Source: Candidatus Saccharibacteria bacterium
GTDB lineage: Bacteria; Patescibacteriota; Saccharimonadia; Saccharimonadales; Saccharimonadaceae
Assembly (NCBI GenBank): GCA_016789455.1
Contig: JAEUQU010000002.1
Coordinates: 930,001 to 994,000 of the forward strand
Direction of reading: 5' to 3'
DNA: 64,000 bases
In this document: piece after piece, positions 1 to 7,484 of the stretch
Position numbering within the stretch: the stretch's first letter is position 1
Layout of the letters: each line of letters begins with the position of its first letter
Notes under the pieces: model-generated
Told to the model about the DNA's origin: nothing
Seen by the model: only the letters and a program-made list of their open reading frames with translations
Database searches by the model: none
Program-made: the position numbers and the translations under genes

Positions 1-181
1 CCTGGGTTCTGCCCAGCTCAAGGCCGAAGCCATTATAGCGTATCGGAATCTGGACATCGCTGGGTTGCAGCCAAAGCACCAGCAACGCCGAAACAATCAG
101 GCAGGTCAAAGCCAGGCCGATAGCCATGCCGAGGGCCAGCCGATCGCGGGCAAACTTCTTGAATTCTTGTTTGGGTAACAT
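1..181 (-). CDS. Membrane protein, N-terminal fragment (cut by window edge)
   Basis: The first 60 codons of a gene running off the left edge. The protein starts MLPKQEFKKFARDR and then has one clear hydrophobic segment (about residues 15-40, ALGMAIGLALTCLIVSALLV), typical of an N-in signal anchor, followed by WLQPSDVQIPIRYNGFG. A TATAAT box lies about 16 nt upstream of the ATG. The segment after the anchor (IPIRYNGFG) should lie outside the cytoplasm. The family cannot be named from this fragment. Confidence 0.6.
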   Translation of the reverse strand, partial: MLPKQEFKKFARDRLALGMAIGLALTCLIVSALLVLWLQPSDVQIPIRYNGFGLELGRTQ

Positions 182-317
182 AGTCGCTGTCTGCCTATTA
201 TAGCAAACATCTGCCGTGGGCACTGCCCCATCCTGCCCGTTTTTCATCCTTTTGGAATCATCAGCGCACACACGCATGTACGAAAACGGTCTGATAAACA
301 GGCTGATCCATGTCCTA

Positions 318-366
318 CCCGTCCGCGCCACCAGCTAGCTGCACTAGTGGCGGCGCGGACGGACGG
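318..366 (-). terminator. Hairpin after the 346-residue membrane protein gene
   Basis: Arms CCGTCCGCGCC / GGCGCGGACGG pair around a loop containing CAGCTAGCTG, directly downstream of the stop at 370. There is no clear T-run after it on the minus strand, so termination is inferred from position and stem strength. Confidence 0.45.
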
Positions 367-369
367 GGT

Positions 370-1410
370 TCATGGCCCGTAGGCCTCCAGGGTGCCCAGG
401 TCGATGCCACCCGAGGCGTAGTCACCGGCGGCGTAGTCCACCGCCAGCAGCCGGCCTGGTTCGGTGCCGAAGCGCAGCACGTAGGCGGTGCTTGTCAGGC
501 GCCTCCGGGCCAGCGTGTCCGGCACAGGGCCAGGTGCCGGCTCGTCAACCTCGACGAAATCAAGATTGCTGACCAGTACCAGTAGGCCTTCATCACGCGA
601 GGCCACCAGCAGACACTGCGCCGAGCGCTCGTCCGGCGCACAGCCGGCCTTGAAGCCCCTGGCCCACCAGACGCGCTTGTCGAGCCAGTCCTCCGGGTCG
701 CCGCTTGGCGGATGGACGCTGCTGACGTTGTCCGCCAGGGCGTATAGGACGCCGGCGGCAACATAGGCGTCATTGCCGGTACCGATCGGCTTGCCCAGGG
801 CACGGGCCGCATCAAACCGCGGCTGGTTGGTCTCGCCGCTGCCCGTCAGAACGATGGACAGCTGCCCATCGCGCCGCTCGAAGTAGGCGAACGGGTCGGC
901 GAAGGAGCTCAGCTCCGCCTGCCGCTCACCCCATGCCGTCCCGCCAAGCGGGGCATCGGCGGGCGGCGGCAGAGCCCGGTAGAGACCGGTGAGCTGATTG
1001 ACCTTGCCGTGGTCGGCCGCCCGCTCCTGGAAGAAGCGGATGGCGCGCTGCTCGATGGTGAGCTGCTGGAGGTCGGCCGGAAAATCGGCGTACTCCAGGG
1101 TGACGGGCGCCTCTAGCTGGCGCCATTCACTGTGCAGTTGTGGCAACCCCCATTCACCATCTCTGGTGAATGTTTGGAAGGGGTCGTTCAGCACCTGCCG
1201 GCCATTGATGAGCCAGCGGGCACCGGAACCACCCTGAGCCGCGCTCAGGGTCTGCGGTGCGGGCGGCTGTGTCATGCGGATGGCGAGCGTGATGCTTGAC
1301 ACCACTGCCATGACGACCAAGGCGACCGCTCCCACGCGAATAACGCGGGAGTCGAGGCGCAGGGGCAGTCGCCGGCGGGTGGCGCGATGGCGCGCCGGTG
1401 TTTTCTTCAC
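370..1410 (-). CDS. Conserved-type membrane-anchored protein of unknown function
   Basis: 346 residues. A basic N-terminus (MKKTPARHRATRRR) precedes one transmembrane segment at about residues 25-45 (VIRVGAVALVVMAVVSSITL). The remaining ~300 residues should lie outside the cytoplasm (positive-inside rule). No recognised domain. Recurring features are FFQERAADHGKVNQL and a late HPPSGDPEDWLDKRVWW stretch. The start is GTG, preceded by AAGGTG at a suitable distance. A TTGACA-17-TATGGT promoter lies 145 nt upstream, implying a leader of about 140 nt. It could be an envelope or pilus-associated accessory protein, but nothing in the sequence proves this. Confidence 0.7.
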   Translation of the reverse strand: MKKTPARHRATRRRLPLRLDSRVIRVGAVALVVMAVVSSITLAIRMTQPPAPQTLSAAQGGSGARWLINGRQVLNDPFQTFTRDGEWGLPQLHSEWRQLEAPVTLEYADFPADLQQLTIEQRAIRFFQERAADHGKVNQLTGLYRALPPPADAPLGGTAWGERQAELSSFADPFAYFERRDGQLSIVLTGSGETNQPRFDAARALGKPIGTGNDAYVAAGVLYALADNVSSVHPPSGDPEDWLDKRVWWARGFKAGCAPDERSAQCLLVASRDEGLLVLVSNLDFVEVDEPAPGPVPDTLARRRLTSTAYVLRFGTEPGRLLAVDYAAGDYASGGIDLGTLEAYGP

Positions 1411-1555
1411 GGTGTCACCTTCTCTGTCGGAAGACGTATCGGGGCTGAATCATCGGCGGCCGTACGCCGCATATGGCCTCAGCCTGTTTATCAACGAACC
1501 TGTCCGCTCGGCCTGCTCTTACAGGAGCCGGCCGGACGGGCAATGGACGCCATTG

Positions 1556-1584
1556 ACCATAGCACAAAATTGTAATTTTGTCAA
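1556..1584 (-). promoter_or_regulatory. Promoter of the 370-1410 gene
   Basis: Minus-strand -35 TTGACA (1579-1584), 17-bp spacer, -10 TATGGT (1556-1561). The predicted transcript has an unusually long leader, about 140 nt, before the GTG start. Confidence 0.65.
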
Positions 1585-1624
1585 TATGCCTTGCTTACAG
1601 CTTGCCACGGGCGCGGCCGGCACA

Positions 1625-2386
1625 TTATTCATCAAAGAAATGCGGCGCCCGGCGGACACAAGCCAGAGCCGGGCCGTCCTTTGGCCGCGTCTTCTGCACC
1701 AGTGTCAGGGCGACGGCATAGTGCTTGCTGACGCGGCCGCGGAACTGCTTATCCACCAGCTGGCGCAGCTCTTCCATGAACGCGTCACGCTTTTCCGGCA
1801 CCAATGACTGGACGGCGGGCAGACTTTCAAACAGCTGGGCATAACGCTCGGTAGTATAGCGTACCACCAGCGGCGCCTTCCAAAAGCCTATTGGTTTGAA
1901 GCGCCGGACATCGGCCTGGGCGGGCTGGATGGCGGCCAGTTCCGGCAGTGGCAGGCGTTTGTGCAGGCCCGGGTGGAAATAACGGTCATACAGGGGGAGG
2001 CTGGCTGTGAGCGGCTTGTCACCTGCCCCGTCGGTGATGTGGTAGCTGTGCAGCATGGCCAGATAGCCATCGTCCTTCAGTAATTCATATGGTGTGTCGT
2101 AGACTTCGGCTGGCTCCTGGACATGGAGCGCGGTGGCGGCGAAGACCAGGTCGAAGGCGATGGATGGCAGATCGGCTGGGTCGGCGGCGGTGACGGTGTG
2201 GCCATGCTCCGCCAGTTGCGCGCCAAGCTGCTCGGTGCCAGCGCCATATCCAAGCAGACTGGCCTCCGGGGCGAGCTCAGCGGCAGTCAATAGCTGATCG
2301 ACAAGCTCAACGGGCGCCTGTAACCGGAGCCGTCCGGGTGGTATGGAAGCCTGGACATCACTGGTGGGAGCGGCACGACGCATCAT
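1625..2386 (-). CDS. Class I SAM-dependent methyltransferase-like protein
   Basis: 253 residues from the chosen ATG. The fold is suggested by a degenerate motif I (LLGYGAGTEQLGAQL, where a Rossmann methyltransferase has a G-x-G-x-G loop), the acidic strand-2 end TVTAADPADLP, and the motif IV region FDLVFAATALHVQEPAEV followed by LLKDDGYLAML. Substrate unknown. An in-frame GTG 9 codons upstream exists, but a TATACT -10 box (2393-2398) sits only 6 nt from ATG 2386, so the transcript probably begins at this ATG (leaderless). The C-terminal ~100 residues (RFKPIGFWKAPLVVRYTTERY onward) have no recognised domain. A SAM-binding function is likely but not certain, because motif I is imperfect. Confidence 0.7.
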   Translation of the reverse strand: MMRRAAPTSDVQASIPPGRLRLQAPVELVDQLLTAAELAPEASLLGYGAGTEQLGAQLAEHGHTVTAADPADLPSIAFDLVFAATALHVQEPAEVYDTPYELLKDDGYLAMLHSYHITDGAGDKPLTASLPLYDRYFHPGLHKRLPLPELAAIQPAQADVRRFKPIGFWKAPLVVRYTTERYAQLFESLPAVQSLVPEKRDAFMEELRQLVDKQFRGRVSKHYAVALTLVQKTRPKDGPALACVRRAPHFFDE

Positions 2387-2520
2387 ACCCCTAGTATACA
2401 GCCGCCAAGACACTCCGGAAACGAAAGATGCCCCTTACGGGCACCTCTCGTCTTGCATTGCTGTGGACGAAAGGCGCCCGGTAAGGGGCGGCGGCCGCGC
2501 GGAGCGGCCCCATGGGGCGT

Positions 2521-2910
2521 TCACGTGGCCCCGGCGGATGGCCGCTTCACCTCCAGGGTGAAGTTGCCGGCGATCTCGGTGGGCTGTACCGCCGGCGAAC
2601 CCGGGCGGCTGCCCTGCCGGCGTTCGGGCTGGATCTCACCCTCCACGGCGTAATTGTTCTTTTCACACCATTCTTGAACCCAGACGGCCGCCGTGTCGGT
2701 GGCGTCGGTGATGTCCTCGGAGGACCAAGGTTCAACGGTGGTGACGATCCGCCCGGCCTTGATGGCCGTGGCGCTGTCCTGCAGGACAGTGGCCGTGATG
2801 TGCCACTGTCCCTGAATGATGACAGTGTGGATGCGGAAGGTCAGCTGGCTTCGCCGCAGCAGGTGGCGCTGCACCTTGATGGGCTCGACATCTCGATACT
2901 CGAGTTTCAT
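2521..2910 (-). CDS. Hypothetical protein, possibly a small beta-rich domain
   Basis: 129 residues starting MKLEYRDVEPIKVQRHLLR. The first 80 residues alternate hydrophobic strands (LTFRIHTVIIQGQWHITATVL, IVTTVEPWSSEDI). The rest contains a WVQEWCEKNNYAVEGEI helix-strand and a basic, Pro/Gly-rich tail. No family recognised. The ATG has an AGAGGCGAG ribosome-binding sequence. Downstream, a long imperfect hairpin at about 2430-2490 (CCCCTTAC / GTAAGGGG ends) is a plausible terminator. Confidence 0.6.
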   Translation of the reverse strand: MKLEYRDVEPIKVQRHLLRRSQLTFRIHTVIIQGQWHITATVLQDSATAIKAGRIVTTVEPWSSEDITDATDTAAVWVQEWCEKNNYAVEGEIQPERRQGSRPGSPAVQPTEIAGNFTLEVKRPSAGAT

Positions 2911-3005
2911 ATGCTCGCCTCTGGTCGCTCGGAAAACGCGGAACCGCGCCCAACAGATGGGCGCTATGCAGATGATACAAGCTTAAAGATGCAATTGCAA
3001 ATTGA

Positions 3006-3743
3006 CTAGTTGATGCCATCCACGGCGTAACTGACGCGGATAATGCCCTTCTTCTCTTTCAGCTTGGTGAGGCGGATGGCACCCACCTGGTCGAGGCTGC
3101 GCACATGGGTGCCACCGCAGGGCACACCGAAGTCGTCGCCGTAGATGACCACCCGGCCCGGCTTGTTCTTTGGCAGATTCTCCGGTACGTGCCGGCAAAC
3201 GGTGTGCATCTGCTCCGGCGGCATGAAGCGGATAGTGTTCTCTATACCCTGCCCGATCAGCTCATTCGCCTTACGTTCGATGGCGGCACGGAGCGGCTCG
3301 GCCTGCTCCGGCTGCCAGGTGCCGGTGTATTCCACCGCCGAGAGGTGCGGGTAATGCTGGCCTTTGCCGCCGACCCAGTCCAGGCCAAGGCGGTCGATGG
3401 CCATGTCGATGACGTGCCCGGCCGAGTGCAGCCGGGTGTTGATGCGGCGCCGGTCGTAATCCACTTGGCAGACCACGTGGTCTTTGGGCGCCAATCGGCC
3501 ACTTTCGAAGCTGCCGATGTGGTGCGCCACGCCCGCCTCATCAAGGCGGACTTCTTCGACCCTGAAGACGGCCTCGCCGCTGCTGATGGTGCCTTGGTCC
3601 CAGTCCTGGCCGCCGCCGCGGGCGTAAAAGCAGGTGCGGTCAAGCATGATGGCCACCCGGCCGTCCTCGGTGTCGCGGACTGCCTCGACGGTAGCCTCGC
3701 AGTGTTCGACATCGAAATCCTGCATATAGAGTAGGTCTGTCAT
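3006..3743 (-). CDS. alaX: AlaX-type alanyl-tRNA editing protein
   Basis: 245 residues. A free-standing relative of the AlaRS editing domain, expected to deacylate mischarged Ser- or Gly-tRNA(Ala) in the cytoplasm. The two zinc-site motifs are both present: HSAGHVIDM (HxxxH) and VPCGGTHV (CxxxH), with the usual GGGQDWDQG early in the domain. The length fits an AlaX with an extended N-terminal beta-barrel. The start was chosen at MTDLLYMQDFD because it matches where the editing fold begins; an ATG 8 codons upstream (3767) is possible. Assignment is solid, exact substrate preference is not. Confidence 0.92.
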   Translation of the reverse strand: MTDLLYMQDFDVEHCEATVEAVRDTEDGRVAIMLDRTCFYARGGGQDWDQGTISSGEAVFRVEEVRLDEAGVAHHIGSFESGRLAPKDHVVCQVDYDRRRINTRLHSAGHVIDMAIDRLGLDWVGGKGQHYPHLSAVEYTGTWQPEQAEPLRAAIERKANELIGQGIENTIRFMPPEQMHTVCRHVPENLPKNKPGRVVIYGDDFGVPCGGTHVRSLDQVGAIRLTKLKEKKGIIRVSYAVDGIN

Positions 3744-3893
3744 GACGGATAATTCTGGCGCCGGCATAGGGGCGGCGCATACCTTTCTTTCCTATGGTAG
3801 AAGATTGCAGCCCAGGCTTCAATATGGTAAAAGTAATGCAACCCGGCCGACTGGCCGGCGTCACAGATCCCGACTCCGGTAAGCGAGAAGAAC

Positions 3894-4406
3894 ATGCCCG
3901 TCGTTTCCGTCAAGGCCTCGTACGAGTGGCTGGTCTCCCCCGGCTGCGGGGCCAGCAGCCGCGAGCAGGCACTGCTGCGCGACATCCTGGCCCAGCTGCC
4001 CGGCATCGTCATCAACGCCGTCAACGGGGTGGATGGCAGCGCCATGGACGAGAATGAGGTCATCATTCTCGCCGATCACTACCACCCCCTGAGCAAGAAC
4101 GTGCCCGACGTCTGGCTGGATATCCAGCCGGAACTCCTGGCGGGCGGCCCCCTGCCGGAGGATGTGCGGCGCACCAGGATCGCCGAGGCGGTACACCGCG
4201 CGCTGCGGGAGCTGCTCGAGCGCCGGAGCGACAAGCGGCCGAGCTACGACATCGAGGTACGGCCGCTGTCCGGCAGTGGCCTGTCGGTGGGCCGTCAGGG
4301 CCACATCACTCAGCGCTGGGGCGTACCGGCCTCGACGGCGGCACGCACCAATGGCGCGGACGCGCCGGCCGGTGCCATGCCCGCCCCCGCCGAAGCGCGC
4401 CAATAG
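3894..4406 (+). CDS. Hypothetical protein, tautomerase/isomerase-like size
   Basis: 170 residues, beginning MPVVSVKASYEWLVSPGCG. The central part reads as alternating strand and helix (VIILADHYHPLSKNVPDVWLDI, RTRIAEAVHRALRELLERR, YDIEVRPLSGSGLSVG). The ~30 C-terminal residues are Ala/Pro-rich and probably disordered. A strand-helix arrangement with a C-terminal strand might suggest a tautomerase-like fold, but no catalytic Pro1 can be confirmed. It is followed at once by a strong terminator, so this is a single-gene transcript. Function unknown. Confidence 0.65.
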   Translation: MPVVSVKASYEWLVSPGCGASSREQALLRDILAQLPGIVINAVNGVDGSAMDENEVIILADHYHPLSKNVPDVWLDIQPELLAGGPLPEDVRRTRIAEAVHRALRELLERRSDKRPSYDIEVRPLSGSGLSVGRQGHITQRWGVPASTAARTNGADAPAGAMPAPAEARQ

Positions 4407-4412
4407 CGCCCC

Positions 4413-4450
4413 CGTCCCAGTCTGCCCCGCCGGCAGACTGGGACGTTTCA
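4413..4450 (+). terminator. Rho-independent terminator of 3894-4406
   Basis: Perfect 14-bp stem CGTCCCAGTCTGCC / GGCAGACTGGGACG with loop CCGCC, followed by TTTCAATT. Confidence 0.85.
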
Positions 4451-4453
4451 ATT

Positions 4454-4485
4454 AAAAACCCCGCCGCCAGTGGTGGCGACGGGGG
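4454..4485 (-). terminator. Rho-independent terminator of 4501-5106
   Basis: On the minus strand CCCCGTCGCC pairs with GGCGGCGGGG (one mismatch), followed by TTTTTAATT. It lies back to back with the plus-strand terminator of the convergent gene. Confidence 0.8.
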
Positions 4486-4500
4486 TGGAACGGGAGATGC

Positions 4501-5106
4501 TCAGGCGGCTGCGGCAGCCCGCTCCTCCTCGAGTGCGGCCAGGACCTCCTCGAGGTCGGGGCCGCGCATCAGGCGTTGGGCGGCCGTCTGCGGGTCGTCG
4601 CTGCGCCGGACCACGAAGTCCCGGACCAGCCTGCCGGTGCGGTTGCGCTCCAGGTTGATGCGGTCCAGGACGAGGCGCGAGAACTGGACGTCCTCGTCCT
4701 CCTCGAACCCTGAGGTGGCCACGATGATGCCGCTCTGCCGGTCGATGACACCGCCGCCGTGCGGGTAGGCGCCGGAGATGCCGACTATCAGCGCCGGATC
4801 CAGGTGTGCCACCTCCAGGCTGTCCCGCTGGGTCGTTGCACAGATCCTGGCCTTGCCCTCGGCATTGGTGAGGTACCAGCCGGCGTCGTGCTCGCCGACC
4901 AGCAGACCGTTCTCGAGCAGGTCGAAGGTGATGCGCTGCACCGGCAGGTAGCTGGTGGGGTCGCAGTGCGCCTCGTCGTTGTGCCAGACGTAGGTGGCGA
5001 ACGAGTTGCGGCGCAGCGCACCGATGCTCATCTGCACCGCGGCCGTGGCCAGTGCGAAGTGCTCCAGCCGGTCGTGGTCGTACAGCGTATCGGGGTTGAT
5101 GGCCAT
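4501..5106 (-). CDS. Orphan island protein, unknown function
   Basis: 201 residues, MAINPDTLYDHDRLEHFAL onward. No recognised domain. Features: an acidic FEEDEDVQFSRLVLDRINLE segment, then a helical C-terminus rich in Ala/Glu (LEEVLAALEEERAAAAA). A second, longer reading frame overlaps it, but this frame has balanced composition and ends right before its own terminator. First member of the orphan island: GC-rich coding sequence, A/T-rich promoter, strong GC hairpin terminator. The ATG has GGA about 10 nt upstream. It is probably soluble, since no signal or membrane segment is seen. Confidence 0.65.
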   Translation of the reverse strand: MAINPDTLYDHDRLEHFALATAAVQMSIGALRRNSFATYVWHNDEAHCDPTSYLPVQRITFDLLENGLLVGEHDAGWYLTNAEGKARICATTQRDSLEVAHLDPALIVGISGAYPHGGGVIDRQSGIIVATSGFEEDEDVQFSRLVLDRINLERNRTGRLVRDFVVRRSDDPQTAAQRLMRGPDLEEVLAALEEERAAAAA

Positions 5107-5169
5107 GTGACATTCCTAACGGGTCGTGTAGTGCATGACGAGGCAGTTATAGCATATTTTGTAGTAATT

Positions 5170-5200
5170 GAAAACGCCGCCCTGCAGTGCGGGGCGGCGG
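5170..5200 (-). terminator. Terminator closing the micro-ORF transcription unit
   Basis: Minus-strand perfect 8-bp stem CGCCGCCC / GGGCGGCG with a 9-nt loop, followed by TTTTCAATT. It lies about 75 nt downstream of the second micro-ORF and upstream of the 4501-5106 start. Confidence 0.8.
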
Positions 5201-5273
5201 GGTGCCGTGCGGCGGGGCAGGGAGCAGACCCGCCGCCCGGCGGCAGTGCGACAGCGGCCACCGGGGCCGGGTG

Positions 5274-5294
5274 TCACCAGTTCCAGTTGCGCAT
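5274..5294 (-). CDS. Micro-ORF encoding the hexapeptide MRNWNW
   Basis: ATG CGC AAC TGG AAC TGG TGA. The start is preceded by AAGGAGG with 5 nt spacing (CACAT follows), an almost ideal Shine-Dalgarno sequence. It is the second of two near-identical hexapeptide ORFs between a promoter (5408-5436) and a terminator (5170-5200), with no longer ORF in the ~230-nt unit. It could be a regulatory leader peptide, a genuine short peptide, or an sRNA decorated with ribosome-binding sites. Translation is inferred, not shown. Confidence 0.5.
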   Translation of the reverse strand: MRNWNW

Positions 5295-5344
5295 GTGGCC
5301 TCCTTGCAGGGGCCGGCGGTTGGGGGGGCATTCGCCCCGCGTGA

Positions 5345-5365
5345 TCACCAGTCGCGGTTGCGCAT
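5345..5365 (-). CDS. Micro-ORF encoding the hexapeptide MRNRDW
   Basis: ATG CGC AAC CGC GAC TGG TGA, preceded by GGAAGTGAGGTGA about 6-10 nt upstream. It shares the first three codons (ATG CGC AAC) and the ending (TGG TGA) with the next micro-ORF 50 nt downstream. Two short ORFs with the same length, same MRNxxW pattern and each with a ribosome-binding sequence are unlikely to be chance. Confidence 0.5.
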   Translation of the reverse strand: MRNRDW

Positions 5366-5407
5366 GGCGCGTCACCTCACTTCCATCCGTAGACATACGA
5401 CCATTCG

Positions 5408-5436
5408 GTTATACCCTATCCGGGGCTAGGTGTCTA
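5408..5436 (-). promoter_or_regulatory. Promoter of the micro-ORF unit
   Basis: -35 TAGACA (5431-5436), 17-bp spacer, -10 TATAAC (5408-5413) on the minus strand. The -35 overlaps the stop codon of 5434-5949. Transcription would start near 5401, about 35 nt before the first micro-ORF. A CTAG-containing hairpin spans the -35 region. Confidence 0.65.
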
Positions 5437-5949
5437 GTCCCGGCAGGCGGCCACGATCGCCCGCCAGGCCATGGCGAACGCCGAGCGGTGTTCGTAGAGC
5501 CGCCGGTCGCAAGCGGTGACGTGGACGTGCCGGAACACCAGATGCCCGAACACGGCCCAGATGTTACCGGCCCGCAGCGGATTGCCCTCGCCCACCCGCT
5601 TCAGCTCCGACAGGATCAGCAGGCTCATCCGGTCGTAGAGGCTCAGCCGTTCGACGCTGAACATCTCCATCGTGTCCATCAGCCCGGCCAGCCGTTCACT
5701 GTGGTGCGAGAAGTCGTGGCAGGTGATGACATCGTCATTGCTGATGTCGGTGAAGGCCGGGACGATGCTGGGCGTACCGGCCGCCTGCCCCACCTCTACG
5801 CTCAGGTACCGGCCACCCTGGAGCGCCACTCCCTTGAACGTGCCGCATCGCATCACGATGCCGCTGACCACCTTGGCGCCCTGCAGGGCGGCAGCACCGT
5901 ATGGTACGGGCCGGCCCGAGGGGGCACGGTACTCAACTGCATCGATCAT
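5434..5949 (-). CDS. Orphan island protein, unknown function
   Basis: 171 residues. Contains a beta-rich N-terminal half (PYGAAALQGAKVVSGIVMRCG, VALQGGRYLSVEVGQ) and a helical half with several His residues (CHDFSHHSERLAGLMDTMEMF, FGHLVFRHVHVTACDRRLYEHR). A metal site is conceivable from these histidines, but there is no family match. The gene has a strong TTGACT-17-TATAAT promoter and runs directly into the promoter of the micro-ORF unit. Confidence 0.62.
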   Translation of the reverse strand: MIDAVEYRAPSGRPVPYGAAALQGAKVVSGIVMRCGTFKGVALQGGRYLSVEVGQAAGTPSIVPAFTDISNDDVITCHDFSHHSERLAGLMDTMEMFSVERLSLYDRMSLLILSELKRVGEGNPLRAGNIWAVFGHLVFRHVHVTACDRRLYEHRSAFAMAWRAIVAACRD

Positions 5950-5995
5950 GACTACCTCCAGATGTCGTAACTACTGGTCGTACGATGACCTTTCT

Positions 5996-6024
5996 ATTAT
6001 ATCATTTTACAGTAGTTTAGTCAA
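5996..6024 (-). promoter_or_regulatory. Promoter of 5434-5949
   Basis: -35 TTGACT (6019-6024), 17-bp spacer, -10 TATAAT (5996-6001) on the minus strand. Confidence 0.8.
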
Positions 6025-6075
6025 TGATTTGGCGCACAGCCGTCGTTGCGCGGACGGCGCGGATGACGCAGTGAC

Positions 6076-6122
6076 AAAGAAAAATGGCCCTGCGCACCCC
6101 CACCAGAGGAGTGCGCAGGGCC
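6076..6122 (-). terminator. Terminator of 6129-6845
   Basis: Perfect 12-bp stem GGCCCTGCGCAC / GTGCGCAGGGCC followed by ATTTTTCTTT on the minus strand, starting 6 nt after the stop codon. Confidence 0.88.
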
Positions 6123-6128
6123 AAGCTG

Positions 6129-6845
6129 CTAGGCCACCGACCGGTTGCCGTCGTTGGGGCCACGACCCCTGTCGCGCCCGCGTCCACGGCCGTGACCGCG
6201 ACGCCCACGGCCACGACGCTGGACGCCATCAGGGGAGCGGCGCGGTGCATCATCGCGCCGCCCGGGATTGTCGCCCGGACGGCCGGCGAACCAGCGTGGC
6301 GGCCTGGTGGTCCGGCTGCCCTCCCTGATCAGCGCGTCGGTGCTCATGAGGTAGGCATGCTCCATCCAGAACGCCAGACAGGCGTCCCGGCCGCCCTCCG
6401 CCTTGTCGGCACTGGACATCCAGGGCAACGGCGGCGTGTATTCGCCACCGTACGCCCGGATCAGCGTGGGCTTGTCGACCGTGCCGGTGAGCTCGATCGT
6501 CAATGGGCCCGTCGGCTCAGTAATGGCCTCGACCCTGCGGTCACCCTGATTGACCCACTTGGTACGTGGCGCAACGAACGGCGACAGCTTGGGCTCGCGG
6601 GCCCGGTGGCGGACGTGGACGCCCCAGATGCGCCGGCGCCCCAGCACCGGAACGGCCATGGGCAACACCGGCTCGCCGGTGTCCCAGAGCGTCTCGATGA
6701 TGTGTTGGCTGCCCCGCCAGGGGTCGATCTCGTCGAGCAGCTCCTGGACAAGGCCGGAGAACCGCCCGCCCGGCCGCATGGTGCGCGGCATGTCCGCCGT
6801 GCCGGCGATCAACACCCTGGCACCGCGGTACGTGTACCCTGCCAT
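6129..6845 (-). CDS. Orphan island protein with an Arg/Gly-rich tail
   Basis: 238 residues. The N-terminal ~180 residues look like a folded domain (VLIAGTADMPRTMRPGGRF, PWRGSQHIIETLWDTGEPVL, LTIELTGTVDKPTLI, CLAFWMEHAYLMSTDALI). Residues ~185-235 are a low-complexity tail rich in Arg, Gly, Asp and His (RGRGRRGHGRGRGRDRGRG), like RGG-type nucleic-acid-binding tails. No named family. The ATG is preceded by AAAGGGG. It has its own terminator. RNA or DNA binding is an inference from the tail only. Confidence 0.68.
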   Translation of the reverse strand: MAGYTYRGARVLIAGTADMPRTMRPGGRFSGLVQELLDEIDPWRGSQHIIETLWDTGEPVLPMAVPVLGRRRIWGVHVRHRAREPKLSPFVAPRTKWVNQGDRRVEAITEPTGPLTIELTGTVDKPTLIRAYGGEYTPPLPWMSSADKAEGGRDACLAFWMEHAYLMSTDALIREGSRTTRPPRWFAGRPGDNPGRRDDAPRRSPDGVQRRGRGRRGHGRGRGRDRGRGPNDGNRSVA

Positions 6846-6944
6846 CTACACCCCTTTCTAGAGTCGTGCAGGTACGGGCTTGATGACATCGTTGTCACAG
6901 CTTCTTGACCAAGATATCATAATATTTTAAAGTATCAAAGCTTT

Positions 6945-7454
6945 TTATCGCAAGGCGGCCTTGATCTTTTCAGCCACCTGCTCCGGTGTCAGGCCGTCGG
7001 TATCGATCACCAGCTCATCCCCGATCTCGGCCGTCTCGCGGCTGTTCAGATACTCATCAAGATCCTGTTTATTCTCAATCCGATACGGGTCATGGCGGCC
7101 TTCCACCCGCTCCAGCAGCGTCTCGTATGATGCAATCAGGCGGATCGGCTTGAATATGTAATCGGGGTTATCCGCGACCACCGCGCGGACGCCATCCACC
7201 GTCACCTTGTCCGGCGAGCAGCGGGTATAGATGATGTTGCCGCCCTGCCCCAACAGGTGCCGGATGACTGGCTGCGTCACCTCATCCATGAGGCGCGGGA
7301 TGCGGTGCTCCTTGACGATGTTGTACACGGCATTCTTGAGATCATGGAACCATAACACTTTCCAATCCAGCTCTTTTTCCAGGATGCGGGCGACGGTGAT
7401 TTTGCCGACACCGGGGTTGCCGCGGAGATATACGAAATAGTGCCCGGACCGCAC
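6945..7454 (-). CDS. P-loop kinase-like protein
   Basis: 169 residues. The Walker A motif is GNPGVGKIT at residues 12-20, followed by a small kinase-like fold: an acidic/helical FHDLKNAVYNIVKEH, an R-rich lid region (YETLLERVEGRHDPYRI) and a C-terminal VIDTDGLTPEQVAEKIKAAL, typical of small nucleotide or sugar kinases. Substrate unknown. No ATG fits the start. The first usable codon is GTG at 7454, and it lies inside the terminator hairpin of the upstream gene. Base composition is less GC-rich than the flanking orphan genes, so this may be a resident gene whose original 5' end was displaced by insertion of the orphan gene. Confidence 0.72.
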   Translation of the reverse strand: MRSGHYFVYLRGNPGVGKITVARILEKELDWKVLWFHDLKNAVYNIVKEHRIPRLMDEVTQPVIRHLLGQGGNIIYTRCSPDKVTVDGVRAVVADNPDYIFKPIRLIASYETLLERVEGRHDPYRIENKQDLDEYLNSRETAEIGDELVIDTDGLTPEQVAEKIKAALR

Positions 7455-7479
7455 TCCACGAAGGAGCGCGGTCCGGGCA
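7441..7479 (-). terminator. Hairpin after 7485-8714, overlapping the next gene's start
   Basis: Perfect 12-bp stem TGCCCGGACCGC / GCGGTCCGGGCA. No T-run follows (CTATTTCG). It covers the putative GTG start of the kinase gene, so it may both terminate the upstream transcript and hide the kinase start. Confidence 0.6.
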
Positions 7480-7484
7480 GTGGT

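Noticed and set aside
4448-5113. A 221-codon frame overlapping 4501-5106
   Set aside because: Very Arg/Gly/Ala-rich shadow frame typical of GC-rich DNA, extends into the terminator.
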